The notes under the pieces are model-generated. The model did no database searches, had not been told where the DNA came from, and was given only the letters and a program-made list of their open reading frames with translations. Below, piece after piece: positions 25,763 through 34,323 of a stretch of 64,000 nt of DNA. Each line of letters starts with the position of its first letter. Position 1 is the stretch's first letter. The position numbers and the translations under genes were made by a program. This stretch comes from Terriglobus sp. TAA 43 (GTDB lineage: Bacteria; Acidobacteriota; Terriglobia; Terriglobales; Acidobacteriaceae): NCBI RefSeq assembly GCF_000800015.1, contig NZ_JUGR01000003.1, positions 1 through 64,000 on the forward strand, given 5' to 3'.

Positions 25763-25777
25763 CTCTGCAATGCAGAG
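25763..25777 (+). promoter_or_regulatory. Palindrome between cyclase and first precursor
   Basis: CTCTGCA-A-TGCAGAG is a perfect 15-bp palindrome 4 bases after the cyclase stop and 31 bases before the first precursor ATG. It could be an operator, an RNA processing hairpin or an mRNA stabiliser; the sequence does not say which. Confidence 0.45.
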
Positions 25778-25808
25778 GGACGCAAATCCAAGAAAGGAGG
25801 ACAAGACA

Positions 25809-25961
25809 ATGAAGTCCATCAAGCCAACCATCGCAGAACTGGGCTCCGCGACTGCATCAATTCAGGCAGTCGGCGGATCCAAGGTTCAGCAGCTTGTGCA
25901 AGATGCTGGCGGCCCAGATCTGATCTGGAGCACTGGCATGTCGTACAACATTGACGAATAA
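25809..25961 (+). CDS. Lasso peptide precursor 1
   Basis: A 50-residue peptide with AAGGAGG 8 bases upstream of ATG 25809. The N-terminal KPTIAELGSATASIQ fits the leader motif bound by PqqD-type B1 proteins (P-x-I-x-E-L-G). The C-terminal half reads GGPDLIWSTGMSYNIDE. Candidate ring-closing acids are Asp32 and Asp37. Asp32 with a 9-residue ring places the cleavage after Gly23, with Ser24 as residue 1 and an 18-residue tail. Asp37 would need Leu29 or Val30 as residue 1. The usual Thr at leader position -2 is not found with either option. It aligns without gaps to precursor 2 (25 of 50 identical). The assignment as precursor rests on size, leader motif and position after the cyclase. Confidence 0.85.
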   Translation: MKSIKPTIAELGSATASIQAVGGSKVQQLVQDAGGPDLIWSTGMSYNIDE

Positions 25962-25969
25962 CCCTAGCC

Positions 25970-25996
25970 GGGGACACCTCTCGCGAGCGTGTCCCC
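25970..25996 (+). promoter_or_regulatory. Hairpin between the two precursor genes
   Basis: GGGGACAC and GTGTCCCC form a perfect 8-bp GC-rich stem with an 11-base loop, 8 bases after the first precursor stop. There is no poly-T run, so it may stabilise the mRNA or cause partial termination that sets the ratio of the two precursors. Confidence 0.55.
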
Positions 25997-26024
25997 ACTA
26001 AAAATGCAATGGAGGAATCAGCCG

Positions 26025-26177
26025 ATGAAATTCAACTCGCCTTCGATTTACGAGTTAGGAAACGCAACCGAGGCCATCCAATCAATCCATGGTGCAAAGA
26101 CCTCCCCACTCATACCCGAGGCCTCTGGTCCCGATATCCCATGGAGTACTGGCAACGCTTACGCCGTCGACGAATAG
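26025..26177 (+). CDS. Lasso peptide precursor 2
   Basis: A 50-residue paralogue of precursor 1, with GGAGG about 9 bases before ATG 26025. Its leader part is SPSIYELGNATEAIQ and its end GPDIPWSTGNAYAVDE. The ungapped alignment keeps Pro6, the E-L-G at 10-12, Ala14-Thr15, Gly23, Lys25, Leu29, G-P-D at 35-37, W-S-T-G at 40-43, Tyr46 and the final Asp-Glu. Position 32 is Glu here and Asp in precursor 1, both usable for a macrolactam. The middle (residues 20-34) varies most, while the C-terminal end is conserved, the reverse of many precursor families. The gene ends 8 bases from the convergent isopeptidase gene. Confidence 0.85.
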   Translation: MKFNSPSIYELGNATEAIQSIHGAKTSPLIPEASGPDIPWSTGNAYAVDE

Positions 26178-26185
26178 TTAAGAAC

Positions 26186-28519
26186 TCAATCCGAAAACGG
26201 TGGCGCATCATGGTGAATTCTTGAGAGCATTTCTCGCGCGCGGAGTGCCTCCCAACGCTGATACTGATCCCTCTTCGATGGATCGGGATCGACGAAGCCC
26301 TGTAACCAAAAGCGAAACCAATCCAGATTTCCCTCCTGCGCTATGCGTCGAACGGACGGTTGCGCGACCAGATGAGCCTTCGTGTTTAACACGATCATTT
26401 CCGCAGGCTGCTTTCCCAGCCACAGCCGGCAATACGGCTCCCACATCTCGAGGATTCCAGAATCCACGCGGGAAACGATGCGCAGTGGAGTTCGAATGTC
26501 TCCCGTGTTGAACTCTGGAGAGTTCTTCAACCAAGCACCCATTCCAGGCTCCAGCAGAGGACCTCCCGCGAGGTTCTCTTGATCGCGAATGAAGGACTCG
26601 CTGCCTGCTGCGTCCACAAGGTATGCCATGTAGCCAACGTTGATGCCGTCCGTGATGGAAGCTGCAGCGAAGCGCACATCTTTGCTCACCAAAGCCTTCA
26701 TTACGTACGACACAGTCCGGCTGAAGCCGATTAACCCCACACGGTCTGCATCTGCTCCTTCCTCTGCTGACAACTGTTCGATCGCGGCCCTGTATTCGGA
26801 GACGTTGCAGGACATTTCGGTCACCGTAGAACGCTCCGGGCAATCCTTGACTTGAAGAACCATGATCCCTGCGGCAGCGAGTTCCTCCGCGACGAAAACA
26901 CTCGGGAAGTTGCCGCTCGGCATGAAGTCACTGTTGTCGAAACCATGCGTCTGGATCACGAGCGGATAATGAACGCCAGGTTGGTATCCGATGGGCCGGA
27001 AGAGCAGTCCATTCCAGTTCTTATCGCCATCGCTCCATCGATAGTCTTCCACCGTTCCCATGTGCACTGACTTGAGTTGTGGGTTGGGATCGAAGATGAT
27101 CGATTGCGCCTCATCGCCACTGGCTGTTCGAACAAGTACAGGACTGTGGAGGGTACTCTGAACGATTTCAAATCTCTGTGGCACGCTTGCGACAGCAGTG
27201 CGCGCCGTTGCCTTCCAACGTCCGTCTGGCGACCGAGTGTAGTGTTCAAACCAACGTGTTCCGGAAGATTCCGTCTCCAGCTCAAGCGAAGGACTTTCTC
27301 CATTCTGGTTCAGCAACCGCGCAGAAAACAGCCGCGCATACCCATCTTCGTGGGTAGTCCCGAAGTTTCGTTTTGAGGGTCGAACACAACTCAGCGCGAA
27401 TGACTTCATCTCCACGATTGACGAGCAGGGGCGATTGTCAGGAGTCAGGGGGCGATCCGCAAATGTCGACGGAAGAAACACGAAACGACTATCGGACGAC
27501 CAGGTAATGCCAGCAAGACGATTCTCGGTCCAATCCAATCGAAAAGCATCTGGGCCACCCGCAAGAGGCTTAATGCTACCGCTCGCGGTATTGATGGCCA
27601 CATACTCGCCAAGCAGCCCCCAGTTCACAATCTGATTGAGGTCCTGAACGCCGGGACGAAGAGGATGCGGTGCTCCCGGATACGCGAGCGGATAGCGTGT
27701 GACCCATTCCTGCGGAATGTTGTCGTAGGGGCGAACCGTCGCAATCCAGGCCCCGTCCGGAGAGATGCTCAGGTTGAGGGTGCCGTCTGCCAATATCCGC
27801 AGTGGCTTATGGCTCTCAGGGTCGACGATCCGCTGTTCGTGTCCTTCACGAACGGACCACAGGTCTGTTCGTGAAGCAACGGTATCCGATCCGGGATAAA
27901 GAACATGTGTGAGCATCGCATTGCCCACAACGCGTGCAGGCTTATGCACTTCTCTGGCCTGACGGTCCACAATCTCTTGCGCGGGTGACGTGTAGACGAA
28001 GTGCTTCTCATCCGCGATGTCGAACGAGATGATGTCCCGGTCGCCGTTGGTGAGTTTGCGGACGCGTTGCTTCGAAGGGTCGGCGAGGTATAGCTCTCGC
28101 TTCCCGTCAGCCGTCCATTTCAGAAACGCGACTTCTTCTCCTCGTGTCCATCGAAGTTGCGTAACGGTGGCATCCATCTGGTTGATGGGAACGACACTCT
28201 CTTCCACGATCCAATCCGGATGCACGTCGGAGAGTGGGGTGGATGGCTGTGGATGCAGAAGTCTCTCGTTGCGGTAGAAGCGCAACTGATCATGGAGGCG
28301 ATCGTCTCGTTCATCGGCGCGAACTGTATGAACGCAAAGCCATCGACCATCCGGAGATTCCTGAACCGCACGGTCACGCTCCTCTCCCCAGATCGTGCCA
28401 AATCGAACGATGCTGATGTCGTCGCTCACAGTCAACGTGTGCTCTTGGGCATACAGCGTCAAGATGCACAAATTCAGACACACTGCGGCAAGAAGCCTGC
28501 GCAGGCTTCGATTAGTCAT
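26186..28519 (-). CDS. S9 prolyl-oligopeptidase-family protein, probable lasso peptide isopeptidase
   Basis: A 777-residue exported S9 protease. It has a signal peptide (MTNRSLRRLLAAVCLNLCIL and TLYAQ), a propeller region with repeats such as SPDGRWLCVHT, WTADGKRELYLAD and SPDGAWIATVRP, and a C-terminal alpha/beta-hydrolase domain. The likely triad is Ser600 in LIGFSRTVSY, Asp686 in IVSRVDSG and His716 in NTKAHLV. In proteobacterial lasso loci, AtxE-type S9 isopeptidases sit beside a TonB receptor and sigma/anti-sigma genes and open the macrolactam of threaded peptides. The same arrangement occurs here: upstream on the same strand are a TonB receptor, an anti-sigma and an ECF sigma factor. 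GFSRT departs from the usual GxSxGG. Confidence 0.82.
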   Translation of the reverse strand: MTNRSLRRLLAAVCLNLCILTLYAQEHTLTVSDDISIVRFGTIWGEERDRAVQESPDGRWLCVHTVRADERDDRLHDQLRFYRNERLLHPQPSTPLSDVHPDWIVEESVVPINQMDATVTQLRWTRGEEVAFLKWTADGKRELYLADPSKQRVRKLTNGDRDIISFDIADEKHFVYTSPAQEIVDRQAREVHKPARVVGNAMLTHVLYPGSDTVASRTDLWSVREGHEQRIVDPESHKPLRILADGTLNLSISPDGAWIATVRPYDNIPQEWVTRYPLAYPGAPHPLRPGVQDLNQIVNWGLLGEYVAINTASGSIKPLAGGPDAFRLDWTENRLAGITWSSDSRFVFLPSTFADRPLTPDNRPCSSIVEMKSFALSCVRPSKRNFGTTHEDGYARLFSARLLNQNGESPSLELETESSGTRWFEHYTRSPDGRWKATARTAVASVPQRFEIVQSTLHSPVLVRTASGDEAQSIIFDPNPQLKSVHMGTVEDYRWSDGDKNWNGLLFRPIGYQPGVHYPLVIQTHGFDNSDFMPSGNFPSVFVAEELAAAGIMVLQVKDCPERSTVTEMSCNVSEYRAAIEQLSAEEGADADRVGLIGFSRTVSYVMKALVSKDVRFAAASITDGINVGYMAYLVDAAGSESFIRDQENLAGGPLLEPGMGAWLKNSPEFNTGDIRTPLRIVSRVDSGILEMWEPYCRLWLGKQPAEMIVLNTKAHLVAQPSVRRIAQEGNLDWFRFWLQGFVDPDPSKRDQYQRWEALRAREMLSRIHHDAPPFSD

Positions 28520-28542
28520 TGCATTGTCCTCGGGATGGTGCG

Positions 28543-31500
28543 TTAGAAACTGAGCTTCAACATGAATTGGAACGAACGAGGTCCGCCATTTTGATAGAGC
28601 GAGTTCAGCCCACCGAGCGTTGCGTTGAGCGTCTGGTAGCTTCTGCCAAACTGGGTGGCACCATAGGAGAGTTGGTTGTAGATGGCGCCGAACTGCGGAT
28701 GATTCGTCAGGTTGAAAGCCTCACCTCGAAATTGGAGATGAAGACGGTCGACGAGAGCGAAGTCTCTTCGTACCGCAGCATCGAGTTGCGCCGCTGAGAA
28801 TCCCTGAAACGCGTTGCGGGCGACATTTCCCTGCTGCCCGCTGGGCGCGGCGGCGAACGCTGCGTAGTTCAGAATGCGGCCGCCGGGATAGGCACCATGC
28901 AGATAGATTGGCTGACCCGCGACGTAGTTGGGAAAGTACTGCGTGTATTGTCCAGATTGCGTATTGAGCGACTGCGCACCAATCACACTCAGGGGAAGCG
29001 CAGTGCGAGCCTGCAACCGCAGATCAAGGCCCCATCCACTGCTCAACTTTCCTAGCACTCCAGTTGTCGACGCACCCGGAATGTCCCAAGTCATCGCAGC
29101 CTGGAGCGATTGGCGGATGTCAAAGTCGGAGTTGGATCGTTGCAGTTGATAAACGATCAGATTGCTGGAAGCGTTATCGATGGAGTGCGACCACGTATAG
29201 GATCCCAGCAACTGCAAGCCTTTGCGAACGGACCGCTGCACCTTTGCCTGGAGCGAGTTGTATCCAGAAGATGCACTGCCCTTGATGAGATAGAGAAGAC
29301 CACCGGAAGAGAAGTTCGTATTGCCCAACGATGCTGGATAGTACTGGTACCGGGTGAGCAAGCGATGACCCGAAGACCCGACGTATCCCAGAGTGAATGT
29401 CGTGTGATTGTCGATTCCCTGCTCCACCGCCGCAGAATATTGGTACGAGAATGGCAATCGCAGGTTTGGATCAAAGCCGGTGACAACTCCGCTGTAGGGT
29501 GTGGTGACACTTGGGGCAGGTAGCGACAGTTGTTCCGAGTTCAGCGGGTACGGGACATTGGTTAAGGTCTTGCTGGCCTTGTATCCCACACCACCATAAC
29601 CGGTACTGCCCTGCATCGTTCCAGTGTCGTAGAAAGTCCCGCCGCCAAGACGCACGACCGTATTGCGGACGTTGCCAGGATATGCCTGCCACGCCAAGCC
29701 CAAGCGAGGAGCGATCCCCGTCCAATCTGTCTTCCACAAAGACGTGCCATAGGGAGCAACCGCAATCGATTTCAAGTCCGTGATCTGAGACACGGTGTAG
29801 GGCTGAGAGGTTCCCCGATCATGGGGCGCAGAATTGATGTCCCAACGAACACCCGCAGAGATCGAAAGATGGCTTGTGGCTTTCCACTCGTCCTGGAGGT
29901 ACGCGGCAAAGTTGTCATATCGGGGCAGCCCTTCAATGGGCGAATTCTGGGCGACCACGGTCGTTGCAGGTGTGTTTGATAGCACTTGGGCCATCGTTGT
30001 GAAGGTCGGCTCTTCTTCCACAGACAGTGGATAGAGGGTTGAATCGATCTGACGCCAATCGATGCCTGCCTTGAACGTATGCGTTCGGAACAACCACGTG
30101 TGACTATCCGTGATGTTCAATTGCTCTTGTTCTGATGGCACCGAGTAGAGATTGAAGATGGTGTAGTTCGCAAACGAAAACGTAGCCGACAGAACTCCAC
30201 CACTTGCGGGAAACGATCCACCATTCGGACCAGGGAGCGTCGACAAGTTTAAGGGAGTAGCGCCGCCAAGATTCGTGGACGTCAACGAAACAGGTGCCTC
30301 AACATGAGTCCAATTAAACCGTAGCTGATTGGATTGCGATCCGCTGATTGCGAGATCGAGTCCGGTAGTGAGGCCCTTGTTGCGTATCTGGGTCTCCGTC
30401 CTCACTGCAGCAGAGTAGGTCGTAGATTGCGATGGTGTACTCGCAAATCGCACGAAGGCGTTGACTCCCTTCCGGAAAGCGTGATCGACTCGACCACTGA
30501 TGTTGTCGAGAGAGGAAGGAAAAGAAACTGACTGAAGGTAGTATGCGAAGCCGTCGGTCCTTGTGCCAATCCCATAGTTCGGTCGCGGAAAAGCATTCAA
30601 GAGCGGCTGTAGCGCCGCAGGGGACGAAGACCGCAAAGTATCGGTTGGTACCAGCACCTGAGAAACAGCCTGCGGTGTGCGGAGACGCGCTCCTTCATAG
30701 GACAGAAAGAAAAACGTGTCCGGTGTGCGACTGCCGCGCGTGAGAAACGGAACGGGCCCACCCAGCGTGCCCCCAAAATCGTTCTGACGTTCTTTGCCCT
30801 TGGGATATCCGTAGTAGTCGTTAAACCAGTTGTTGGCATCGAGTACATCATTGCGGAGATAGTCATACAGAGAACCATGAAAGCTCTGAGTGCCGGAACG
30901 CGTGCTCAGGGAGAAATTGCCACCCGGAGATCGGCCAAACTCCGCGGAGAATGTCGAAGTGTTACTCCGAAACTCCTCAAGATCATCCACAGAGACCAGA
31001 CTCTGCGTTGATCCAAGTGCTGTAACGGACGAAGCATTGCCAGAGACTGCAGCGCCGGTTCCAAACTGTCCCGGTGATGCACTTGTATTTGCGCTCACAC
31101 CATCGACGGTGAAGTAGTTTGATTCGGAGCGCATGCCATTCACAACAATCTCACCGCTATAGCTGGCAGCCGTCGATTGAGGCGCAACAGGAACCTGAAA
31201 GACGCCGGGGGCAAGTGTGAGAAGGCTCTGGAACGAGCGCCCATTCAAAGGCATCTTCTCGACGAAGTCATGCTCAACGACTGTGCTCACCAAGCCGTCC
31301 ACCGTGTTGATCTGCGTGCCTTGCGCTTTGACGGTCACGCTCTCCGAAGCGGCTCCGATACGCAATGAGAAGTTGAGCGCCACGGCGCTCTGGACGTTGA
31401 GAACAACATCGGCCTTGATGATGGTTTGGAATCCAGGCTTCGTCACCTGCACGTGATAGTGGCCAGGCGGAAGAACGGGTACAAGGTACATACCGACGTC

Positions 31501-31677
31501 ATTGGTCTTCGCGCTGTAGACGAGGCCGGTGCCGTCGTTCTGGATGAGAACATCCGCACCGGGAATCAACTTGCCTGCGGAGTCTGTCACCCCGCCGCTA
31601 ATCGTTGCGTTTGTCGATTGCGCTCGACAAACAGTTGGAACAAGACACAAGCCAAGTACTGCAATCCGACGTTTCAT
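28543..31677 (-). CDS. Oar-type TonB-dependent receptor of the lasso locus
   Basis: About 1044 residues from ATG 31677, which opens the signal peptide MKRRIAVLGLCLVPTVCRAQ (GGAG upstream); longer frame starts lack it. Residues ~25-110 are a carboxypeptidase-regulatory-like domain (GGVTDSAGKLIPGADVLIQN, VPVLPPGHYHVQVTKPGF). A plug follows (EKMPLNGRSFQSLLTLAPGV) and then a long barrel (SFHGSLYDYLRNDVLDANNW) ending RSFQFMLKLSF. It lies 23 bases upstream of the isopeptidase gene in one operon with sigma and anti-sigma genes, so its most likely cargo is the lasso peptide made by the converging operon. That substrate is inferred from context. Confidence 0.9.
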   Translation of the reverse strand: MKRRIAVLGLCLVPTVCRAQSTNATISGGVTDSAGKLIPGADVLIQNDGTGLVYSAKTNDVGMYLVPVLPPGHYHVQVTKPGFQTIIKADVVLNVQSAVALNFSLRIGAASESVTVKAQGTQINTVDGLVSTVVEHDFVEKMPLNGRSFQSLLTLAPGVFQVPVAPQSTAASYSGEIVVNGMRSESNYFTVDGVSANTSASPGQFGTGAAVSGNASSVTALGSTQSLVSVDDLEEFRSNTSTFSAEFGRSPGGNFSLSTRSGTQSFHGSLYDYLRNDVLDANNWFNDYYGYPKGKERQNDFGGTLGGPVPFLTRGSRTPDTFFFLSYEGARLRTPQAVSQVLVPTDTLRSSSPAALQPLLNAFPRPNYGIGTRTDGFAYYLQSVSFPSSLDNISGRVDHAFRKGVNAFVRFASTPSQSTTYSAAVRTETQIRNKGLTTGLDLAISGSQSNQLRFNWTHVEAPVSLTSTNLGGATPLNLSTLPGPNGGSFPASGGVLSATFSFANYTIFNLYSVPSEQEQLNITDSHTWLFRTHTFKAGIDWRQIDSTLYPLSVEEEPTFTTMAQVLSNTPATTVVAQNSPIEGLPRYDNFAAYLQDEWKATSHLSISAGVRWDINSAPHDRGTSQPYTVSQITDLKSIAVAPYGTSLWKTDWTGIAPRLGLAWQAYPGNVRNTVVRLGGGTFYDTGTMQGSTGYGGVGYKASKTLTNVPYPLNSEQLSLPAPSVTTPYSGVVTGFDPNLRLPFSYQYSAAVEQGIDNHTTFTLGYVGSSGHRLLTRYQYYPASLGNTNFSSGGLLYLIKGSASSGYNSLQAKVQRSVRKGLQLLGSYTWSHSIDNASSNLIVYQLQRSNSDFDIRQSLQAAMTWDIPGASTTGVLGKLSSGWGLDLRLQARTALPLSVIGAQSLNTQSGQYTQYFPNYVAGQPIYLHGAYPGGRILNYAAFAAAPSGQQGNVARNAFQGFSAAQLDAAVRRDFALVDRLHLQFRGEAFNLTNHPQFGAIYNQLSYGATQFGRSYQTLNATLGGLNSLYQNGGPRSFQFMLKLSF

Positions 31678-31763
31678 GCTGCGGTGCTCCGAAGACTTGA
31701 GAGTGGTGGGCCTACTCTGTCTACGGCTGGCCACGCGAAGGTGTACCAACGACCCGAGCTAGA

Positions 31764-33008
31764 TTATGGATGATTCGGTTGAATTTGCAGATAAGAGCGC
31801 AGAAGGGGCTTCCCTGTCGGCTTTTGGCTTCCGCCTTCAGGTTCCACGGTCACGAAGACCATGTTGAGTCGCGACAACGTCTTGGCATCATTGAAGCGAA
31901 CCACCCAACGCTTGTGGGCGTCGTCCTGATAGAACAATCCGAGGCTCACGGGTTGACGATCAGCGCCAGTACCCCAGGCTTGAAACGAAACACTTTGTTT
32001 AAGCCCTGGCTGCTTGTCCAGATCAAAGCCATAGAACACGAGCGAGCGATCCTGCGTGTAGAAGATTCTGCCGAAAGGCTTCGCAGTCTTCCCTGTCTCG
32101 GTGGCATCGAAGATGTCCGCGATGTAGAGGTTGCGAGCACCGATCACATCGCGAATATCACGGTCGTGCGCCAGGAAGTCACGATCGAGAGCAAGCATGC
32201 GTTCGCGATCATTCAAGGTGGTCTTGGAGTCTTCGAGAGCCGCATTCAACATCCGGACATTCGTCTCGAGGGAGGCGAGTTGCGTGGCCTGTCGGTCGGA
32301 AGTGGACTGGGAGGAATCCGCCGTGTCCTTCAGGGTCCGCACTTGAGACTGAGCCGCGTTCAATTGTTTGCTTAGATTGTCTCTCTCCGCGACGAGATTC
32401 TCTCGCTCTGCCTGCTCCTTTTGCATCTGTTGCCGAAGGGATGCATTGGTCGCGTCGAGATTGGACGCACGATTCTCCAGCTCGGAAACTCGTCGCTGCA
32501 TCTCCGCCAATCGCGCGCTCTCCGGCTCACCTGGTAGGGCGTTGTTTTTGGGAGTAGGAGCCGACACAGGGGCGGAAGAGATTACTGAATGGGAAGGCTG
32601 ACGAGGTGAAGCGTTCTTATCTTCTCGAAACTTTTGACCGAGAAGCGTGACCAGCACTGCAATCGATGCTGCGAGAGTTCCATTCAGGACTAGAAGTCGA
32701 GTCGGTCGCTTACGAGGTTCGGCGGATTGCTCACGAGGAAGGTCCAATACCGACGCCATGAGACGTGCCTCCGCAGTGCCTAGAGATGCCTGCGATTCTC
32801 TGGGGAGACCCCGCGCCTCATCAAGCGCATCAGTAGCTATCACCGGAAAAACATCGCGTGAAATCTGCTGAAACTGTTCAAAGGTTCGACGACAGTCATC
32901 GCAGTACGCAAGATGAACCTGCAAGAGAGCCCACTCCTCCTCCGACAGTTCGCCGGCATGGAAGAGCGCACAGAATGTGATGAACTCTTCGTGGAGTCGC
33001 TCGTTCAC
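31764..33008 (-). CDS. Zinc-finger anti-sigma factor with coiled coil
   Basis: About 414 residues from GTG 33008 (AGAGG 9 bases upstream); a TTG at 33050 would add 14 residues and sit 6 bases after the sigma stop. The N-terminus is a zf-HC2 anti-sigma domain (FCALFHAGELSEEEW, VHLAYCDDCRRTFEQFQ: H-x3-C-x2-C). A membrane helix follows (RLLVLNGTLAASIAVLVTLL), then a long periplasmic coiled coil (RLAEMQRRVSELENRASNLD, LRQQMQKEQAERENLVAERD and onward) and a C-terminal globular domain (RIFYTQDRSLVFYGFDLD). The domain order fits an envelope-spanning anti-sigma that receives a signal outside the inner membrane and releases the ECF factor encoded just upstream. FecR-like features are absent. Confidence 0.87.
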   Translation of the reverse strand: MNERLHEEFITFCALFHAGELSEEEWALLQVHLAYCDDCRRTFEQFQQISRDVFPVIATDALDEARGLPRESQASLGTAEARLMASVLDLPREQSAEPRKRPTRLLVLNGTLAASIAVLVTLLGQKFREDKNASPRQPSHSVISSAPVSAPTPKNNALPGEPESARLAEMQRRVSELENRASNLDATNASLRQQMQKEQAERENLVAERDNLSKQLNAAQSQVRTLKDTADSSQSTSDRQATQLASLETNVRMLNAALEDSKTTLNDRERMLALDRDFLAHDRDIRDVIGARNLYIADIFDATETGKTAKPFGRIFYTQDRSLVFYGFDLDKQPGLKQSVSFQAWGTGADRQPVSLGLFYQDDAHKRWVVRFNDAKTLSRLNMVFVTVEPEGGSQKPTGKPLLRSYLQIQPNHP

Positions 33009-33056
33009 CGGCTCAAACCTCTTGCGATCAGTGCGTTTGGCAATACCCAATCCTGA

Positions 33057-33701
33057 CTACTTGGTACGCGAGAACAGGTTCGCGCGAAGGCGCTCAATGG
33101 CACGATAGTAGTGATGCCGAACGTTCCCGAGCGTCTGCCCGCTCCGCTCCGCGATCTCTCTGAAACTGTACCCCTCAAGGATGTGGAGTTCCAACGTTTT
33201 CCGTTGGTCGGGAGGGAGCTGTTCCCTCAGCCTCGACAAAAGTGCCTTACCGTCAAGGTGTTCCGCTGAGAGTTCACTTCTCTGTTCATGCTGGCGAGTT
33301 TCATCGAAAACCTCCGACTGGTAGTGATGTCGATGGGACAAATACCTCCGTCGATCGATGGCTCGATGATAGGTGATCTGCAATATCCAAGAGAGGCCAC
33401 TGGTTTTTTCAGGATCAAAGTTGGCCGCTCTCTCAAAGAGATAGAGAAACACCTCTTGCCGTAGATCCGCTGCTTCCGTCTCGTCGCATAGAATTCGATG
33501 TGCCAACCGATAGACCGCTCGGGCATGTTTTCCAAACAACAGACCAAGTGCTTCGTGCGACCCATTCACTAGAGCGACAAGCAACTGCTCATCCGTGACC
33601 GGTACCATTTCTTGTCCGACCGGACGTGACGTGGGCAGCGGGCCCGCATCGACGATCTTTCCGAGGGTCTTCGGCAGCTCGAGCGCAACTTCTGAATTCA
33701 T
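33057..33701 (-). CDS. ECF-family RNA polymerase sigma factor
   Basis: A 214-residue sigma factor from ATG 33701, with GGGGAG 8 bases upstream. Region 2 is LFGKHARAVYRLAHRILCDE, then AADLRQEVFLYLFERAANFD and GLSWILQITYHRAIDRRR; region 4 is LPPDQRKTLELHILEGYSFR, then EIAERSGQTLGNVRHHYYRA. It heads the minus-strand operon sigma, anti-sigma, TonB receptor, isopeptidase, and probably switches that operon on when the receptor or anti-sigma detects its ligand. Fec-type sigma control is the rule in proteobacterial lasso uptake loci; the partner protein differs here. Confidence 0.92.
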   Translation of the reverse strand: MNSEVALELPKTLGKIVDAGPLPTSRPVGQEMVPVTDEQLLVALVNGSHEALGLLFGKHARAVYRLAHRILCDETEAADLRQEVFLYLFERAANFDPEKTSGLSWILQITYHRAIDRRRYLSHRHHYQSEVFDETRQHEQRSELSAEHLDGKALLSRLREQLPPDQRKTLELHILEGYSFREIAERSGQTLGNVRHHYYRAIERLRANLFSRTK

Positions 33702-33807
33702 CTTGCACTCCCCAAAGCGCCCTTCTCTCGAGCGAGCCCTACTGTAGCGGAGAATATCACACTCATTGTGTGTAGACTCATAGTGGGTACGCGAGAAGCA
33801 TGAAGAT

Positions 33808-34029
33808 GTGCCCACTCCCTCGATCAAAACGCTTTTCGGCCGATCGATACGATCGTTGCGAGAGGAACGTGGCTATTCGCAAGAAGAACTCGCAGAGCGC
33901 GCAGGACTTCACCGCAATTACGTCGGGGGGATCGAGCGTGGGGAACGCAATGTGGGGTTAGAAAACGTCGCAAAGCTCGCAAAAGCATTGAAAGTGAGAA
34001 CGCGAGAGCTCTTCGACTCTCTGCCTTAG
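33808..34029 (+). CDS. XRE-family helix-turn-helix protein
   Basis: A 73-residue Cro/cI-type regulator: [20 protein letters not shown], then [20 protein letters not shown] and [17 protein letters not shown]. It is a bare DNA-binding domain with no sensor part. The GTG start at 33808 has only a weak ribosome binding site. It diverges from the sigma operon with about 100 bases between, so it may share that control region; the direct pair CACTCATTGTG / ACTCATAGTG lies there. It could equally belong to the restriction-like genes further right. The 290 bases after it hold nothing recognisable. Confidence 0.82.
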   Translation: MPTPSIKTLFGRSIRSLREERGYSQEELAERAGLHRNYVGGIERGERNVGLENVAKLAKALKVRTRELFDSLP

Positions 34030-34323
34030 CGTTACAGATCTGCACAACTGATACGCGTCCGCGGCAAAGCTCACGGCAGTCATTGACACGGGGTTGTCTT
34101 TGCACTTCCGCTTCCGCGACCGAATGATTGTCAGCACCAGCCTTTTGGAGGCTGACAGCGATATACACTCATCGGACGCTAGGTCGTCATGGAGACATCT
34201 CTCCTGTGCATCCAGTGGCGAGACTTTTCGCTATGTTTGCGCTTTGTTTTGGTTGTCCTGACGGCGAGCCATATTTCGCTTATAGGGACAGAACCGTCAA
34301 TCATCGACGCCGGAAGGTTTTGT

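Noticed and set aside
25809-25961. Classical Thr(-2)/Gly(1) lasso cleavage site
   Set aside because: Neither shared Thr (15 or 42) leaves an Asp/Glu at ring position 7-9 with a usable tail in both precursors.
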